DNA of 64,000 nt, from assembly GCF_010093535.1 (NCBI RefSeq), contig NW_022985174.1, positions 941,564 to 1,005,563 of the forward strand. The letters are read 5' to 3'. Every line of letters starts with the position of its first letter. Within the stretch, counting starts at the first letter, position 1. The notes under the pieces were generated by a model. It was not told the DNA's origin, did not search any database, and saw nothing but the letters and a program-made list of their open reading frames with translations. The position numbers and the translations under genes were made by a program. Of the stretch, positions 23,700 through 33,581 are shown in pieces. The DNA is from Lindgomyces ingoldianus (lineage: Eukaryota > Ascomycota > Dothideomycetes > Pleosporales > Lindgomycetaceae).

Positions 23700-25390
23700 A
23701 AATTACTTTAGACTTAAACTAAATAATAGTATTATTTAGATAGTTTTTACTAACACTACTAAAACTACTTTAAAGTAAAGTTAGCTATAATCTAAATAAC
23801 TTATAATACTAAAATATACTTTATGCTGCTTATAGTTGTGTTTTTAGGAAACCTAACACTACTAGGCATACTTTACTAGCGTAAAGCCCTTAGTCTTACG
23901 CTTTAGCTACTAGAAGTATACATTAATATACTCTTTAAGAGCTAAGGCGTATAGAAGGACATTCTTCTAATAGTAAAGCTAAGCCTTAGTGTCTAAGTTA
24001 AGTTCTTAACTTAGGTTACCTATAGCCTTAATAGCACATTTATTATAGTTAAAAGCTTAGTTAATATAGTACTAAAGGATATTTCTAGTGTAGTAGAAGT
24101 AAAGGTTAAGCTGTACACAGTTAGCATAAACTTAAAGAGCTTTAAAAAGACTTACTTTTATATAGCTACCTACTTTTTTATTAACACAGCCTTTGTAAAC
24201 ACTAAATAGTGTGCTTTTTATGCACACACTAGTGTTTATAGCTATGTAAAGATTAAAAGCTAAGGGCTTTTTACTACTTTTTTTAGACAACAGCGCAGCA
24301 ACACAGCTATAGCACTATTTTTAGATAAGTAGCAGCTAAGGCTCTAAGTAAGGCAAAAGCTTATAGACATGCGTAAAAAATTTTTTTTAAAGCACTAAGT
24401 AAAAAATAGAATAGGCATAGTAAAAAAAAAAAAGTTATAGCTAAAAAGACTAGTTAAAAAAAAGCTAAAGTAAAAGTAAAAAAAAAAAGTTTAAAAGTAG
24501 TAAAAATAGTGTTTTATACTTAAACCTATACTTACTTTTTTTACTTTATGTAAAGTCTAAAGTTACTTTAGAGCCTTACTGCTTACAACCTGCTTAGTAT
24601 AGAATGTTAGAGAGATAAAGAAACACATAAACAGCTTAAAAAAACTGTTACTTATGCTTATACTTAACTAACTAAAAGAGTAACTACTTCTAGTAAATAG
24701 TAACGCATTAAAAGCATTATTTTTAAGCATTTTACACATAGAGATATCTTTAAAGCACTAATTTATTAGTACTTAAAGGAACTAGTAAAATAACTTACTT
24801 ATATAGCACTACACCTTTTTATTTAGCACTTGCAACTCTAGACTAGAGCAGCTATAAATTTAGTCTTAAAAGCTTTATAGCACTAACTCTAGAACTATTC
24901 TAGTAATACATTAAGACTTTAAGCTATTTTAAACAAAATTATAATGTTATAAGCTTACTAATAACTATTTTTTTAATAAGAAAGACCTAGTAATTAACTG
25001 CTGCATTTAAGAGAACTACCTACACAGAAGTAGTGCATCTACAGATGCCTTGTAGTACCTATAAGTACTAAAACTAAAACCTTAGAACTTTTAAAAGCAG
25101 ACCTTAACTAAATAGTAAAGAAGAAAAGTTATAATTTTAAGTTACTTTTATAGAAGTAGGCTTTTTAATTATAAACTATTTACTTTACTTAGCCTCTGCA
25201 GGCTTATTAGGCTTAACTTAATAAGACAAGAACGCCTTATATTAGCAGCTATAGTGTTAGTAATAATGTTTTAAATCTCTTAGTTATACTTTTTTAGATA
25301 TAGTTTTCTCTTACTAAGGTTTTCTAGAGTTTAGTTACTAGTAATAAGTACTACTTAGGCGTAACCTGTACAGTCCCTACTGCAGGTCCG
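23700..25390 (+). pseudogene. Extra degraded reading frame between G pol and 3' LTR, function unknown
   Basis: After the chromodomain, about 2.3 kb remain before the LTR, longer than usual for a gypsy element. On the plus strand long runs are readable if stops at TAA/TAG are taken as former Gln/Trp codons. About 23800-24530 ends in a very Lys-rich stretch (KKKLKQKQKKK type), and about 24530-25390 is Leu/Gln-rich and helical. I recognise no domain. It may be a third ORF of the element, or an older insertion whose ends I cannot see. The plus-strand frame is inferred from stop pattern only. Confidence 0.4.
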
Positions 25391-25454
25391 CCTGGGGCTA
25401 GTCTAAGTTACCATAATATCCTACCTATCTAATTGCAGGATTAAGGACGACCTG

Positions 25455-25471
25455 CAGAAGGAGGGGGGCTA
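25455..25471 (+). other. Polypurine tract of element G
   Basis: GCAGAAGGAGGGGGGCTA immediately precedes the LTR start TGTCACAG, as expected for the plus-strand primer. Confidence 0.75.
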
Positions 25472-25716
25472 TGTCACAGTCAGCTTAGACATGCCTTGGA
25501 CTCTCCCTAGAGAGCCCTCAGCCCAGCCTTGGGCACATGACGTCCCGTCACGTGCCCCAGCACATATATATATATATCCTCTTACAAACCCCTGAGTCTC
25601 CTCAAGGATTCGTCTATTAATACTATCCTGTACCCCCTTCTGCGCTTCACGCTTCCTGCTTCACAGTGCTCTCACAGGTTATTTTATATCTAATTTTCTT
25701 ACTAACTAGCGTGACG
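25472..25716 (+). repeat. 3' LTR of element G (right border uncertain)
   Basis: Starts TGTCACAGTCAGC directly after the purine tract. The best right end is ACTAGCGTGACG at 25716, roughly the inverse of the start (one base off ...GTGACA). No second copy is in the window, so the border is not confirmed. Mostly un-RIPed, with CpG and CpA retained. Confidence 0.6.
25563..25577 (+). promoter_or_regulatory. (TA)n TATA-like tract in the G LTR
   Basis: An alternating TA run of about 15 bp in an otherwise GC-rich part of the LTR, placed about 90 bp after the LTR start. Its place is suitable for a TATA element of the retrotransposon promoter; this is inference from position only. Confidence 0.4.
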
Positions 25717-26221
25717 TTAACTACAAGCTCTTAACCTTAATAACAACAGTAATATTATCTCTAGCATTAAAAAAGGGATGTACAGCTTTAAAAACAGGAA
25801 TTAGTTATGTAATAAGAGAGATAGGGGAGGTCTGAAGTGATAGAGGCTGGCATTTGATGAGGATCGCCACATCACATTGTACTGGAACCTCCTACGTCAT
25901 CACATCTGCTGCGACCCTTAAAAAAATTAAGAATATAGATCCTCTATATTGTATAATAACCTTAAAAAAGCTCTGGATAGAATATCGCGATGAATTGCTG
26001 TTTAAAATTGATACAAATCAGCTGGTAGACGAACAGGCTTGGCATCCTGAGGTCGGGGTTGATGGCCCGAGCGTATATAGCGTGGTTGCGCTGGATCTGG
26101 CCAGACTCTGTACAAGTCCGAGATTATCCATTGTCGTGTGCGAAATTTGCTGGATTCTTGGCAATGCCAAGTAACCACTTTTGCCTCACAAATCTCATAG
26201 AGATTCAGGTAACTGCACATA
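25717..26221. other. Short un-RIPed, apparently single-copy island
   Basis: About 500 bp with normal-looking composition, especially 25830-26220, between the G LTR and repeat H. It contains CpG and CpA freely, has no copy elsewhere in the window, and no LTR or inverted-repeat ends of its own apart from the H terminus candidate at 26222. It could be residual host DNA, an edge of H, or another element's un-RIPed end. Confidence 0.5.
25854..26174 (+). CDS. Possible short ORF or gene fragment, hypothetical
   Basis: A 106-codon open frame from ATG to TAA, in the only un-RIPed non-LTR stretch of the window. The middle part (codons about 42-90) has a mixed, soluble-protein-like composition (EYRDELLFKIDTN), while the first 35 codons look random. 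An overlapping 81-codon frame on the opposite strand (26002-26247) competes with it. I recognise no domain, see no clear promoter or splice sites, and cannot say it is expressed. It could be a fragment of a host gene exon trapped between transposons. Confidence 0.15.
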   Translation: MMRIATSHCTGTSYVITSAATLKKIKNIDPLYCIITLKKLWIEYRDELLFKIDTNQLVDEQAWHPEVGVDGPSVYSVVALDLARLCTSPRLSIVVCEICWILGNAK

Positions 26222-28102
26222 CAGTCATTCCAAAAAGTCTGTCCCATGGCCTGAGCACTCGCTTATGAGCTCAGGGGACTCGGAAAAATCCCCCCCACCC
26301 AAATTAGTACTGCAGGCCTTTCCCTGACCCCCAAACACGCATCTAGAGCTCTAGAAAAGCCTAAAAAATCCTTTATTATTTAATTTTAACGCTGCAGCTT
26401 CTTCCTAATTAGGTAATTAACAACAGCCTACTAAGATAAGCTAGTCCTTTTATAATAGTTAAAAACACTCCCTTACTGCTGCTGCTAGCTAATTAGTCTA
26501 AAAACATCCTTCTTTCTAGTTAATAGCTGCTGCTGCTCTTAAAAAGGTCCTCTTATTAGCTTAGCCCTTTTAGTCTCTTTAACTCTTATAATTTATCTAT
26601 TTTTTGCAGCTAGCTAAGGTTAATAAGGACCTTATTAAATTAGAGGATAAAGAGCTAGCTAAGTTAGCTATAAACAATCTTATTATACTATTAGTAGAGG
26701 TCACACAGGGAGAGGTTACAGTAGAGATACAACAACCTAATAACACAGAGGCGTTATAGAGGTCGCGTTTATTGTTAATAAATAACTAGGTACAGGAAAA
26801 CGCTAGGGATCTACTAGCACTAAAGTATACAGCTTAATAGCAGGCGTACATTTTAAGGGGCTGTATTAAGGAGATGTTACCTAGCTTTTATGCCTATTAT
26901 CTCTCTACTAAAGAAAGTAATACTGCTACTCTTTAGCTACAGCTTTAATAGTAGAAGGAAAGGACACTCTAGAACGCCTAAGTAGCTAGTCCTAGTGTTT
27001 ATAAAGCAACTATAGTAACTAGTAAAGCTACGTATAGTAGTAAAGCTGCTGCTAATGCAGTAGTAATAAAAATCTCTAGTAAAGCTAATATAAAGTCTCT
27101 AGTAAAGATGTTAAAGGATTATTCTAAGAACTACTATTTTTACTGTAGAACAAAGAAAAGGTAGTTTATAAACATTAAGATAGTTATAACTAAAGCAGTA
27201 AAGCCTTTTATTGCTATAGTAATACTGTTGTTCTAAGCTAGAGCTAAAAAATTAATGTTATCTGTTACCTAACGCTAGCTTAATAGCCTTAATAAGCATT
27301 TAGCCTAGCAGGAGATTAGTATAACTTATTAAATTACCTTAACTAACAGATAGCTCTGTTATAATTCTTTTTATAAGAATAAAAGTAATAAGACTTACTA
27401 CTAGGTGCAGGGTAATAAGAATTACATTAATATGCACTACCCTCTAAATAGTAATAACTTATAATAATAGATAGCTAACATGTAGGCTACTTTACTAAAA
27501 GTAACTTATAATAAACTATCTAAACAAGTTATTATATCCTTTTATAAGCAAAGAAAGCAGAAACTAAAGGTAAAATAGCAAAAAAAGCAAGCATAATCTC
27601 CTTTTCTATCTGCTAGCGTTGCTTTATTGCTAATTACCTAGCTAATTAAGCTAGAGACGCTCTAACTACTGCGTAGCATGCATTAATTATTACTACTATT
27701 ACTAACATCTTTTTAACCTTCTTGCTTCTCTTAGCCTGCTTTATGTGCTAGGCAGCCTTTAAGTCTTTTTAAGATGCCTAATTATAACTATACTAACATT
27801 CTTAAGCGCTTTTTTAAGTAGTAGAAGGCTTAGCCCTTAACCTCTACTTACATAGTAGATATGCTTAAGCAGATAAGTTACATATTAGTAAAAAAATAAC
27901 TAAAATCTTAATACACTTAAAAACCTAGGCATAATAATAGAAAAGTAATAAGAGAAGTACTATAATAAATATAACTACTTTAAGCTAGGAACCCTCTTTA
28001 AGCTAAAGGAGAAGGCTGCTTTTTTTAAGAGAGAACTAAAGGCTGCCTAGAAGCAGTATAGGGATAGGCTTAATAGAGAGGACTTAGATAAGACATAATT
28101 AT
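26222..28102 (+). mobile_element. Unclassified repeat H, 3'-truncated by A3; possible Tc1/mariner-like left end
   Basis: The left border is suggested by TA followed by CAGTCATTCCAAAAAGTCTG, which resembles ends of Tc1/mariner elements, though I cannot show a matching right end because the A3 LTR starts at 28103. A G/C-rich leader (26222-26360) is un-RIPed; beyond it RIP is strong, implying a repeated sequence even though no second copy lies in this window. It carries one plus-strand degraded frame. Classification is tentative. Confidence 0.35.
26610..28100 (+). pseudogene. Degraded reading frame in H, function unknown
   Basis: Plus-strand frame following TTTTTTGCAG at about 26605-26614, which looks like a 3' splice site. 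It opens with LAKVNKDLIKLEDKELAKLA (about 26615-26675), continues through EMLPSFYAYYLSTKESNTA (about 26870-26930) and a Ser/Lys/Ala-rich part, and has a clear C-terminus, KYNYFKLGTLFKLKEKAAFF, with a final stop at about 28098, five bases before the A3 LTR. Internal stops are at expected Gln/Trp codons. At least one frame change is needed to join the parts. I do not recognise the family, and transposase motifs are not visible. Confidence 0.35.
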
Positions 28103-28420
28103 TGTCACAATTGTGCACAAGTAAGGTTATAGAGCTTCACAGAGGTCTAGTTTAATTACTATGTAAGGTATTATAGTAGGTACAAGACGTTGTGTGAGGA
28201 ACAGGAAGGTTTAGAAGAAAATTAGTAATTAAATACTTAGCTTAAAAGTCTAAGCGCTTTAAGTATAAATTAAGCCTATTTTAAGTTTAGTTAGTGTTAA
28301 AGCAGTTTATGCTTAAGTTTATGTCTATGTTATGTTATGTTTATGTTAGACGTGCACTAATAATACTTTAGTACGCGTCTAATATAGTTATATCTAGGAT
28401 CTAGGGAGGATACTGTAACA
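28103..28420 (-). repeat. A-family LTR, 3' LTR of A3
   Basis: 318 bp, plus-strand ends TGTCACAATTGTGC and GGATACTGTAACA; the reverse complement of the other A LTRs. Followed by the C-rich complement of the polypurine tract. Confidence 0.9.
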
Positions 28421-31202
28421 GTACCCCCTTCTTATTAGGAAAAGAATCCTTTACATTAGTAGTTCTAGCATTAGGTTGTCTTTATTAGAGTATAAGTTTA
28501 GTTTAGATAAGTATTAAGCATAGAATTAGGTTACTATAAAGTTTTTTTATAAGGCTTCTGCAGGTTGTTATAATAGTTTATTATATCTAGTTTATTTTAT
28601 AAAGTATTTATAGATATGTTTTTTTTTATTAAACTAAATCTATTTAATGTCTTTTATAACATATTTTAGTTTATTATTTATAATAATAGGTTTAAGTAGC
28701 AGGTTTAGCTATCTAGGTAGATAGTTAGATTTAAGGGCTACTTAGCGCAGTAATAATACATAGAACACAGGGTGTATCTTTATGCTGTTAGGTAGGATTA
28801 ATTAGTAAGTATGTAATAAAACTATATAGGCTACTATAAAAAGGCTAAAGTTCTTTTAATTAAGTTTCTTTAATTATTAGTTTATTTAGATATTTCTAGT
28901 GTTTAGCTAGACTTTCTTACTAGCTGCATACACAGGGGTAGAGGTTTAGAATTAGTTTACATACTTTTATTAAAAAGCTTAAGCCTATGTAAGCTTTTTA
29001 TAAACATATTTAGATATATTTTAAATTTTATTAATAAGTCTATTTATGTCTATTACTTATATAGATTAATAAGTTAGTTAAGAGGTATTTAAAAGTAGTA
29101 TCTATAGTTTACTAAGAATAAGAATACTTATGTTAATTTAGATATTATGTTATTAGCTTTAAACTATGCTATAGCTAACTATTTTACCTAGTTATTTTAC
29201 TAGTAGTTTATGTACACTTATAGGACTTATTTTATTATAGTGTTTATGTTCTTAGTCTAGCTATTAGTCTCTAGGTAAAAAGCTGTAGATAGATAGAGGA
29301 TAATTTAGAGCTATTTATAGAGTTTGTTCTAGAAGGCTAAGACAAACTGTGTACCTCTATCTAATATAATTATGTTAGGCAGGCTATAGTAAACTTATAC
29401 ATATTAGTAGAATAACTAGGCTATATTAGGGGCAGTTATAAAGGAATATAGTATTAAGTGTTAATACTTAGTTAAGTAATTAACAACTACTATAATATTT
29501 ATATACCCTTTAAATAAAAGTAGGTTTATAATAAAGTTAATTAATATGTTTTTTAAGCTTATTTAAAGATTAAGAGTAGTTTAAGTAGGCTATTATACCT
29601 TTTTTAAGAAGCTTTTACTTTACAGCAAGTATAGCAACATAATATGTATTAGCGTACAGTATAGAACATGCGGGGCTAGTAGTACTCTCTCTATAGTAGG
29701 TTAAGAGTCTTTTCTTTACCTAAGTGTCCTTTAACAAGTAAGTTATGTATAATTTAGAGTAGTTTAATTCTTAGTTTATTAAAATTAAAAATTATAAGTT
29801 AGTTATAGTAATATAGCTTACTATTTTAGTTTTTATAGTTAGCTAGTGTTATTTTCTTTAACTAACTAGCGCTGTTTTAGAGCAGGTCTAAGGTTTTTTA
29901 AATAAATTTATTATTTAAATACTTATTAGTAATAATTTAATTAATTATCTAATTTATTTTATTTAAGTTAAAGTCTAAAAATAGCTTAAGTTAAAGTAAA
30001 GTTTAGTGTTAAGCCTTTTACACTTTTTTTTAAATAAGAATGTCTTAGAATTGCTTTATAAAAGCATCTAGTTTCCCTTTATCTTAACTAGAATAATAAG
30101 TAATCTTAAAATTAAAATAAAATAAGTATTTAAACTAACAGGCTTATTAGTAGCTAAGTTATTTTATAGTTATAAAGTACTATAAGTTCTTATAGTTAGA
30201 TAGAACCTATATTAGATGCACTGCACCTTCTAGTTTAGGTTGCTATTATTTAAAGTAGTGTACTATAGTAAGTAATTTTTTATTATAGATCTTATAATTA
30301 CCTTCTATAGAGCTTATTTTTTTAAGAAGTATATAATAGGCCTAATAGTCTTATCTAGCTTAGTCTAGAAAAGAACTTCTGCTACTACATAGTCTAAAGC
30401 ATTAGCTTCTATAAGTATTAGTAGTTTAAAGTTAAAGTAGTAGAGTATTAAAGCTTTAGTAAAGGCTTTTTTTAGCTAGTTAAAAAACTATTAGTAATTT
30501 AAGTTAAAGTTAAATTAAATCCCTTTCTTAGTAAGTATAATTATAGAGCTTACTTACTATAAAAAGTTATTAATAAATTATTAGTAAAAGTTAGTAAATT
30601 TTATAAAAGCTTAAATATCTTTTATGTCTTTTAGGTATTACTAATCTAGTACAGTTTAAACCTTAATAGGGTCTATTTAGATGCTATTTATAAAGATTAC
30701 ATATTTTAAATATATAACTTTTAATTAGTAAAACTTACATTTATCTATGTTAAGTTACAGACCTACTTCTTCTATAGCTTTTAGCACTAGGCGTATATGC
30801 TATTTATGCTCTAAAAGGCTATTACTATAGATTAGAATATTATTAATATACGCAGTACAGAACACATCTAGGTAGGGTTAGAGCAAGTTATTTATAAAAT
30901 GTTAAAAAGTACTAAGCGCGTTAGCTAAGCTAAAGGGCATTACTAGGTATTTAAATAGTTTATATTAAGTTTAAAACACTATTAGCTACTTATTACTCTT
31001 TACTATTCTTAGCTTATTAAAGGTAGTAATAATATCTAACTTTATAAAATACTTTACTTTACTTAGTTAGCTTAGAGTTTCCTGTAAAAAGAAAATTAAG
31101 TATTAGTTTTTAATAGTAACAGCATTTAGTCTTTAGTAGTTAACGTAGAATTAAAGCCTACTCTTAAGTTTCTTTATAAATAGTATAAGTAACACTACTA
31201 GT
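28421..31202 (-). pseudogene. A3 pol (reverse transcriptase, RNase H, integrase), RIP-degraded
   Basis: Minus strand. Next to the LTR lies the chromodomain and integrase shared with A1 (28421-29850). The reverse transcriptase is at about 30450-31200: FKYLVMPFSLANALSTF (about 30900-30960) and the catalytic box YINN instead of YIDD at 30839-30850, followed by ILIYSNSLLEH and LNIDKCKFY. Both active-site aspartates are Asn through G-to-A change. The frame continues beyond 31202 but is interrupted by element I. Stops are at former Trp and Gln codons. Confidence 0.85.
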
Positions 31203-31553
31203 TGTCAGATTGAAGCACTGTTTCTGGGCTTCCTGAGATGAATGATGGGTTTGGATATGATGTATGGGATGATTGCTTGATTGTATTGATTGTCTTAATT
31301 TATTGATCCTTTTTCTGCTCTACTTGTGTTGCTCGGCTTTTTGTTTTGCCGATCTGAGTCCCTCGCGCACTTGCCCTATGCGCGACCAGCTTGCAAAATG
31401 CTGCAATTTTCTGCAATTTGCTGCAAACTGCTGCAACATGCTGCAATTTGCTGCAATTTGCTGCAATTTACTGTTTGAGCTTATTGCTCGTACTATGTAG
31501 CAGCTTTCGTCAAGCGTTCCTCCTGTCTTGACAGTAGGTGCGCAAATCTGACA
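31203..31553 (-). repeat. 3' LTR of copia element I
   Basis: 351 bp, plus-strand ends TGTCAGATT and AAATCTGACA (9-bp near-perfect inverted ends). Un-RIPed along its whole length. Open frames of 75 and 105 codons in it are by-products of the lack of stops and are not called as genes. Confidence 0.92.
31391..31470. repeat. Eight 10-bp tandem repeats (CTGCAATTTG type) in the I LTR
   Basis: Eight consecutive 10-bp units, each starting TGCAA in register (first unit TTGCAAAATG, then CTGCAATTTT, CTGCAATTTG, CTGCAAACTG, CTGCAACATG and so on). The AATTT core recurs every 10 bp, close to one helical turn. An identical array is in the other LTR. Confidence 0.9.
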
Positions 31554-32980
31554 CACCCCCTCAGCTTGGACATGCTTCAAGCTGGTTCCCGATTGCGCAA
31601 CCTTAGTATGCTTCCAGGGCTTCCATTCTTGCTTCAATCTCTTCCATATCCGCTTCCTGACTGACTATCCTCTCCCTGACGTCAACTAGCTGAATTTGCT
31701 GAAGAAAGCTTGGCCATTTGCTAACTAGAAGCGCTTTAGTAAGTCCGTCTGCAAGCATCTTGCTAGAGGGGACATGGACAACCTTAATTGTTTGTTAAGA
31801 GACTTCCTGTCAGAGCTAGTAGTTATAGATGTTAACATGTCAGAGCTTAGTTTAAAGTTAAGATATCTCTTTGTTTACTAGTTAGATTGTCTGCTTGTTG
31901 TTGCACTAGATTATAATAGTTAAATTAGGCAGCTTAACTTACAGTTTGTTAAGAAGCATTCTTGTAAACATAGCTTTCTTAGTAACTTAGAACAGTGCAA
32001 GTAATTCTGCTTTTGTTGTTAATGTTGTAACTATATCTTGTTTATTTACTTACTATGTAATCTATCTGCTAAATAGTTAAATAACATAGCCCTAAGAGCT
32101 CTTTTTATCTAGTGTATTATCTATAAATAATGTATTGCTTACTACTATAAGGTAGTCTTCTTCTTCTAATTAGAGTGCGTACGTCTGTGTCGCATGTAGG
32201 TACAGGATGACTTAATTAGCTGCATTCTAATAGTTAGATGCGGGATTTGTAAGAAACTGTGCAAGGCGTGATGTAGCAAAGGCAATGTCTAGTCTTGTAG
32301 TAACTGCTGTGAAGAGCAGAGATCTAATCTTCTGCTAATATTAATTTACCTTTAATAGAGTTGCAAAACTAGATTGCGGCATAAGTTTAATCCTACTTAT
32401 AGGTGTAGCATGCTGCAGGTCCTTTTTGTTAGCTAGCCTAGCTATCTTATTAATATATAAGGCTTATAATAGCTAAATTATTTGTTGCTGTTAATCTTTA
32501 ATAATCTTAACTCCTAGAAACTATTATAGGTCCTTGCCTTTTATTAGGGTATACTTCTTTTATAACTAGTCTACTACACGCTGTGCATCTACTTTAGAGC
32601 CTTTTTTGTACGCAATAATAAGGTTGTCTATGTAGAAGAAGACAAATATTCTAGCTTTAGTTATGTAGTAGGGTTTATGTAGAATAGCTAAGAACCTAAG
32701 GCCTTTAAAAGTTATTATAAAATAGTGTTACTAGAGTAAAAGAGAAATTTGTAGGCTGTATAGTGCTTTTTAAAGCTTTAGTATTATACCTAGTTTTTAA
32801 TAGCCTCTTAGCATCTGTATGTAGATATTGCAGTTAATTGCTGCATGTACAAATGTGTTAGTTATATTGTATTATTTAAGCTCTAGGTTAAAGTGTGCAG
32901 ATATTACTATTAGCATTTAAAATAAGTGTTTTGCTAGGGTAGCAGTGTAAGTGTCTTATGTAGTAATGTTTCTTTATTAA
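31554..32980 (-). pseudogene. Element I pol C-terminal part: reverse transcriptase end and RNase H
   Basis: Minus strand. The copia catalytic box is read as YIDN (YIDD expected) at 32623-32634, followed by LIIAYKKGSK. Then come LGVKIIKD (about 32490-32515), ATPISRIKLMPQ (about 32380-32420), LFTAVTTRLDIAFATSRLAQF (about 32245-32310), and the RNase H end MLADGLTKALLVSKWPSFL at about 31700-31760. These are hallmark copia segments. The last 250 bp are un-RIPed and read cleanly (QIQLVDVRERIVSQEADMEE type) up to the LTR, with a purine tract (rc of 31554-31560). The frame is cut at 32980 by B2. Confidence 0.87.
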
Positions 32981-33581
32981 TGTTACAATCCTTGCTTCAG
33001 GAAGCACTCGGGTCTTATGATGTTCCTAGGTGGGAAGTAGGGCGGGTGGTAGGGGCCAATCCGGTAGGGTGTACAGTCCTACGTACAGGCTATTGGGCTA
33101 ATGGAGGGAGGGAGAGTGACCAGATCGTGGTTTGCCCTATGTGCGGCAGTAGGGAGGCTAGGGTTAAACAGTCCTTTTAGACAGGGTTAGAGGTATATAT
33201 AGTGCAAGATATATAAATAGTATTATAGCTCTTTAGAAAGCTAAATGCTACTTAGTCTATGTAAAAAATAAACTAAACATTAAACACACCTTCTAAAGGT
33301 TGTTTAATGTAGGAACTATATACATGTGCTAGGACGCTAAGGGAGTAGACAGGAGTTTATAGGAGTCTGCTAAGGAGGCTTCTGTAGGCTCTTTTAAACT
33401 CCCTTAAGCTCTTTAAACTTGCAGCCTGTCCTCCTATTAGACAACACATTCTTCCATGACCTTGGGCAGCTGCGCTGTCTCTGTGTCCTCCAACTGGTCT
33501 CTAAGCGAGCCCTGCCCCAATCCAGCTAGACTGTGGAGCACTGCTGGTGGGGTTACGCTGGTCCAACCATAGATCGTAACA
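32981..33581 (-). repeat. B-family LTR, 3' LTR of B2
   Basis: 601 bp, plus-strand ends TGTTACAATCC and AGATCGTAACA. Un-RIPed at 32981-33180 and 33440-33581, RIPed between. A 66-codon open frame lies in the first block; I consider it incidental. Confidence 0.92.

Larger units (their letters stand above)
18075..25716 (+). mobile_element. Ty3/gypsy (chromodomain) retrotransposon G, 5'-truncated in the window
   Basis: Plus-strand element with gag, protease region, reverse transcriptase, RNase H, integrase and chromodomain in order, followed by about 2.3 kb of extra sequence with a second degraded frame, a strong purine tract, and an LTR from 25472. Its 5' end lies on the far side of the nested B1 insertion, outside the window. 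It is single-copy in the window. RIP is strong in the coding part and weak in the last 350 bp including the LTR. Confidence 0.84.

Noticed and set aside
26478..26540. CTG-rich triplet tracts (TGCTGCTGCT)
   Set aside because: Two short imperfect runs of three to four units; too short to call a microsatellite of interest.
31391..31470. Regular short repeats that might be taken for a CRISPR array
   Set aside because: Contiguous 10-bp units without spacers, inside a retrotransposon LTR of a eukaryotic genome.
31273..31500. 75-codon plus-strand frame, found almost identically at 44158-44385, rich in Cys/Leu
   Set aside because: Lies wholly inside the two LTRs of element I on the non-coding strand; its regular CCN-LLQFAA pattern is just the 10-bp array translated. 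The overlapping 105-codon minus frame crosses from pol into the LTR and is likewise incidental.
32980..33180. 66-codon plus frame
   Set aside because: Exactly within the un-RIPed first part of the B2 LTR, opposite to the coding direction, broken in the other LTR copy.
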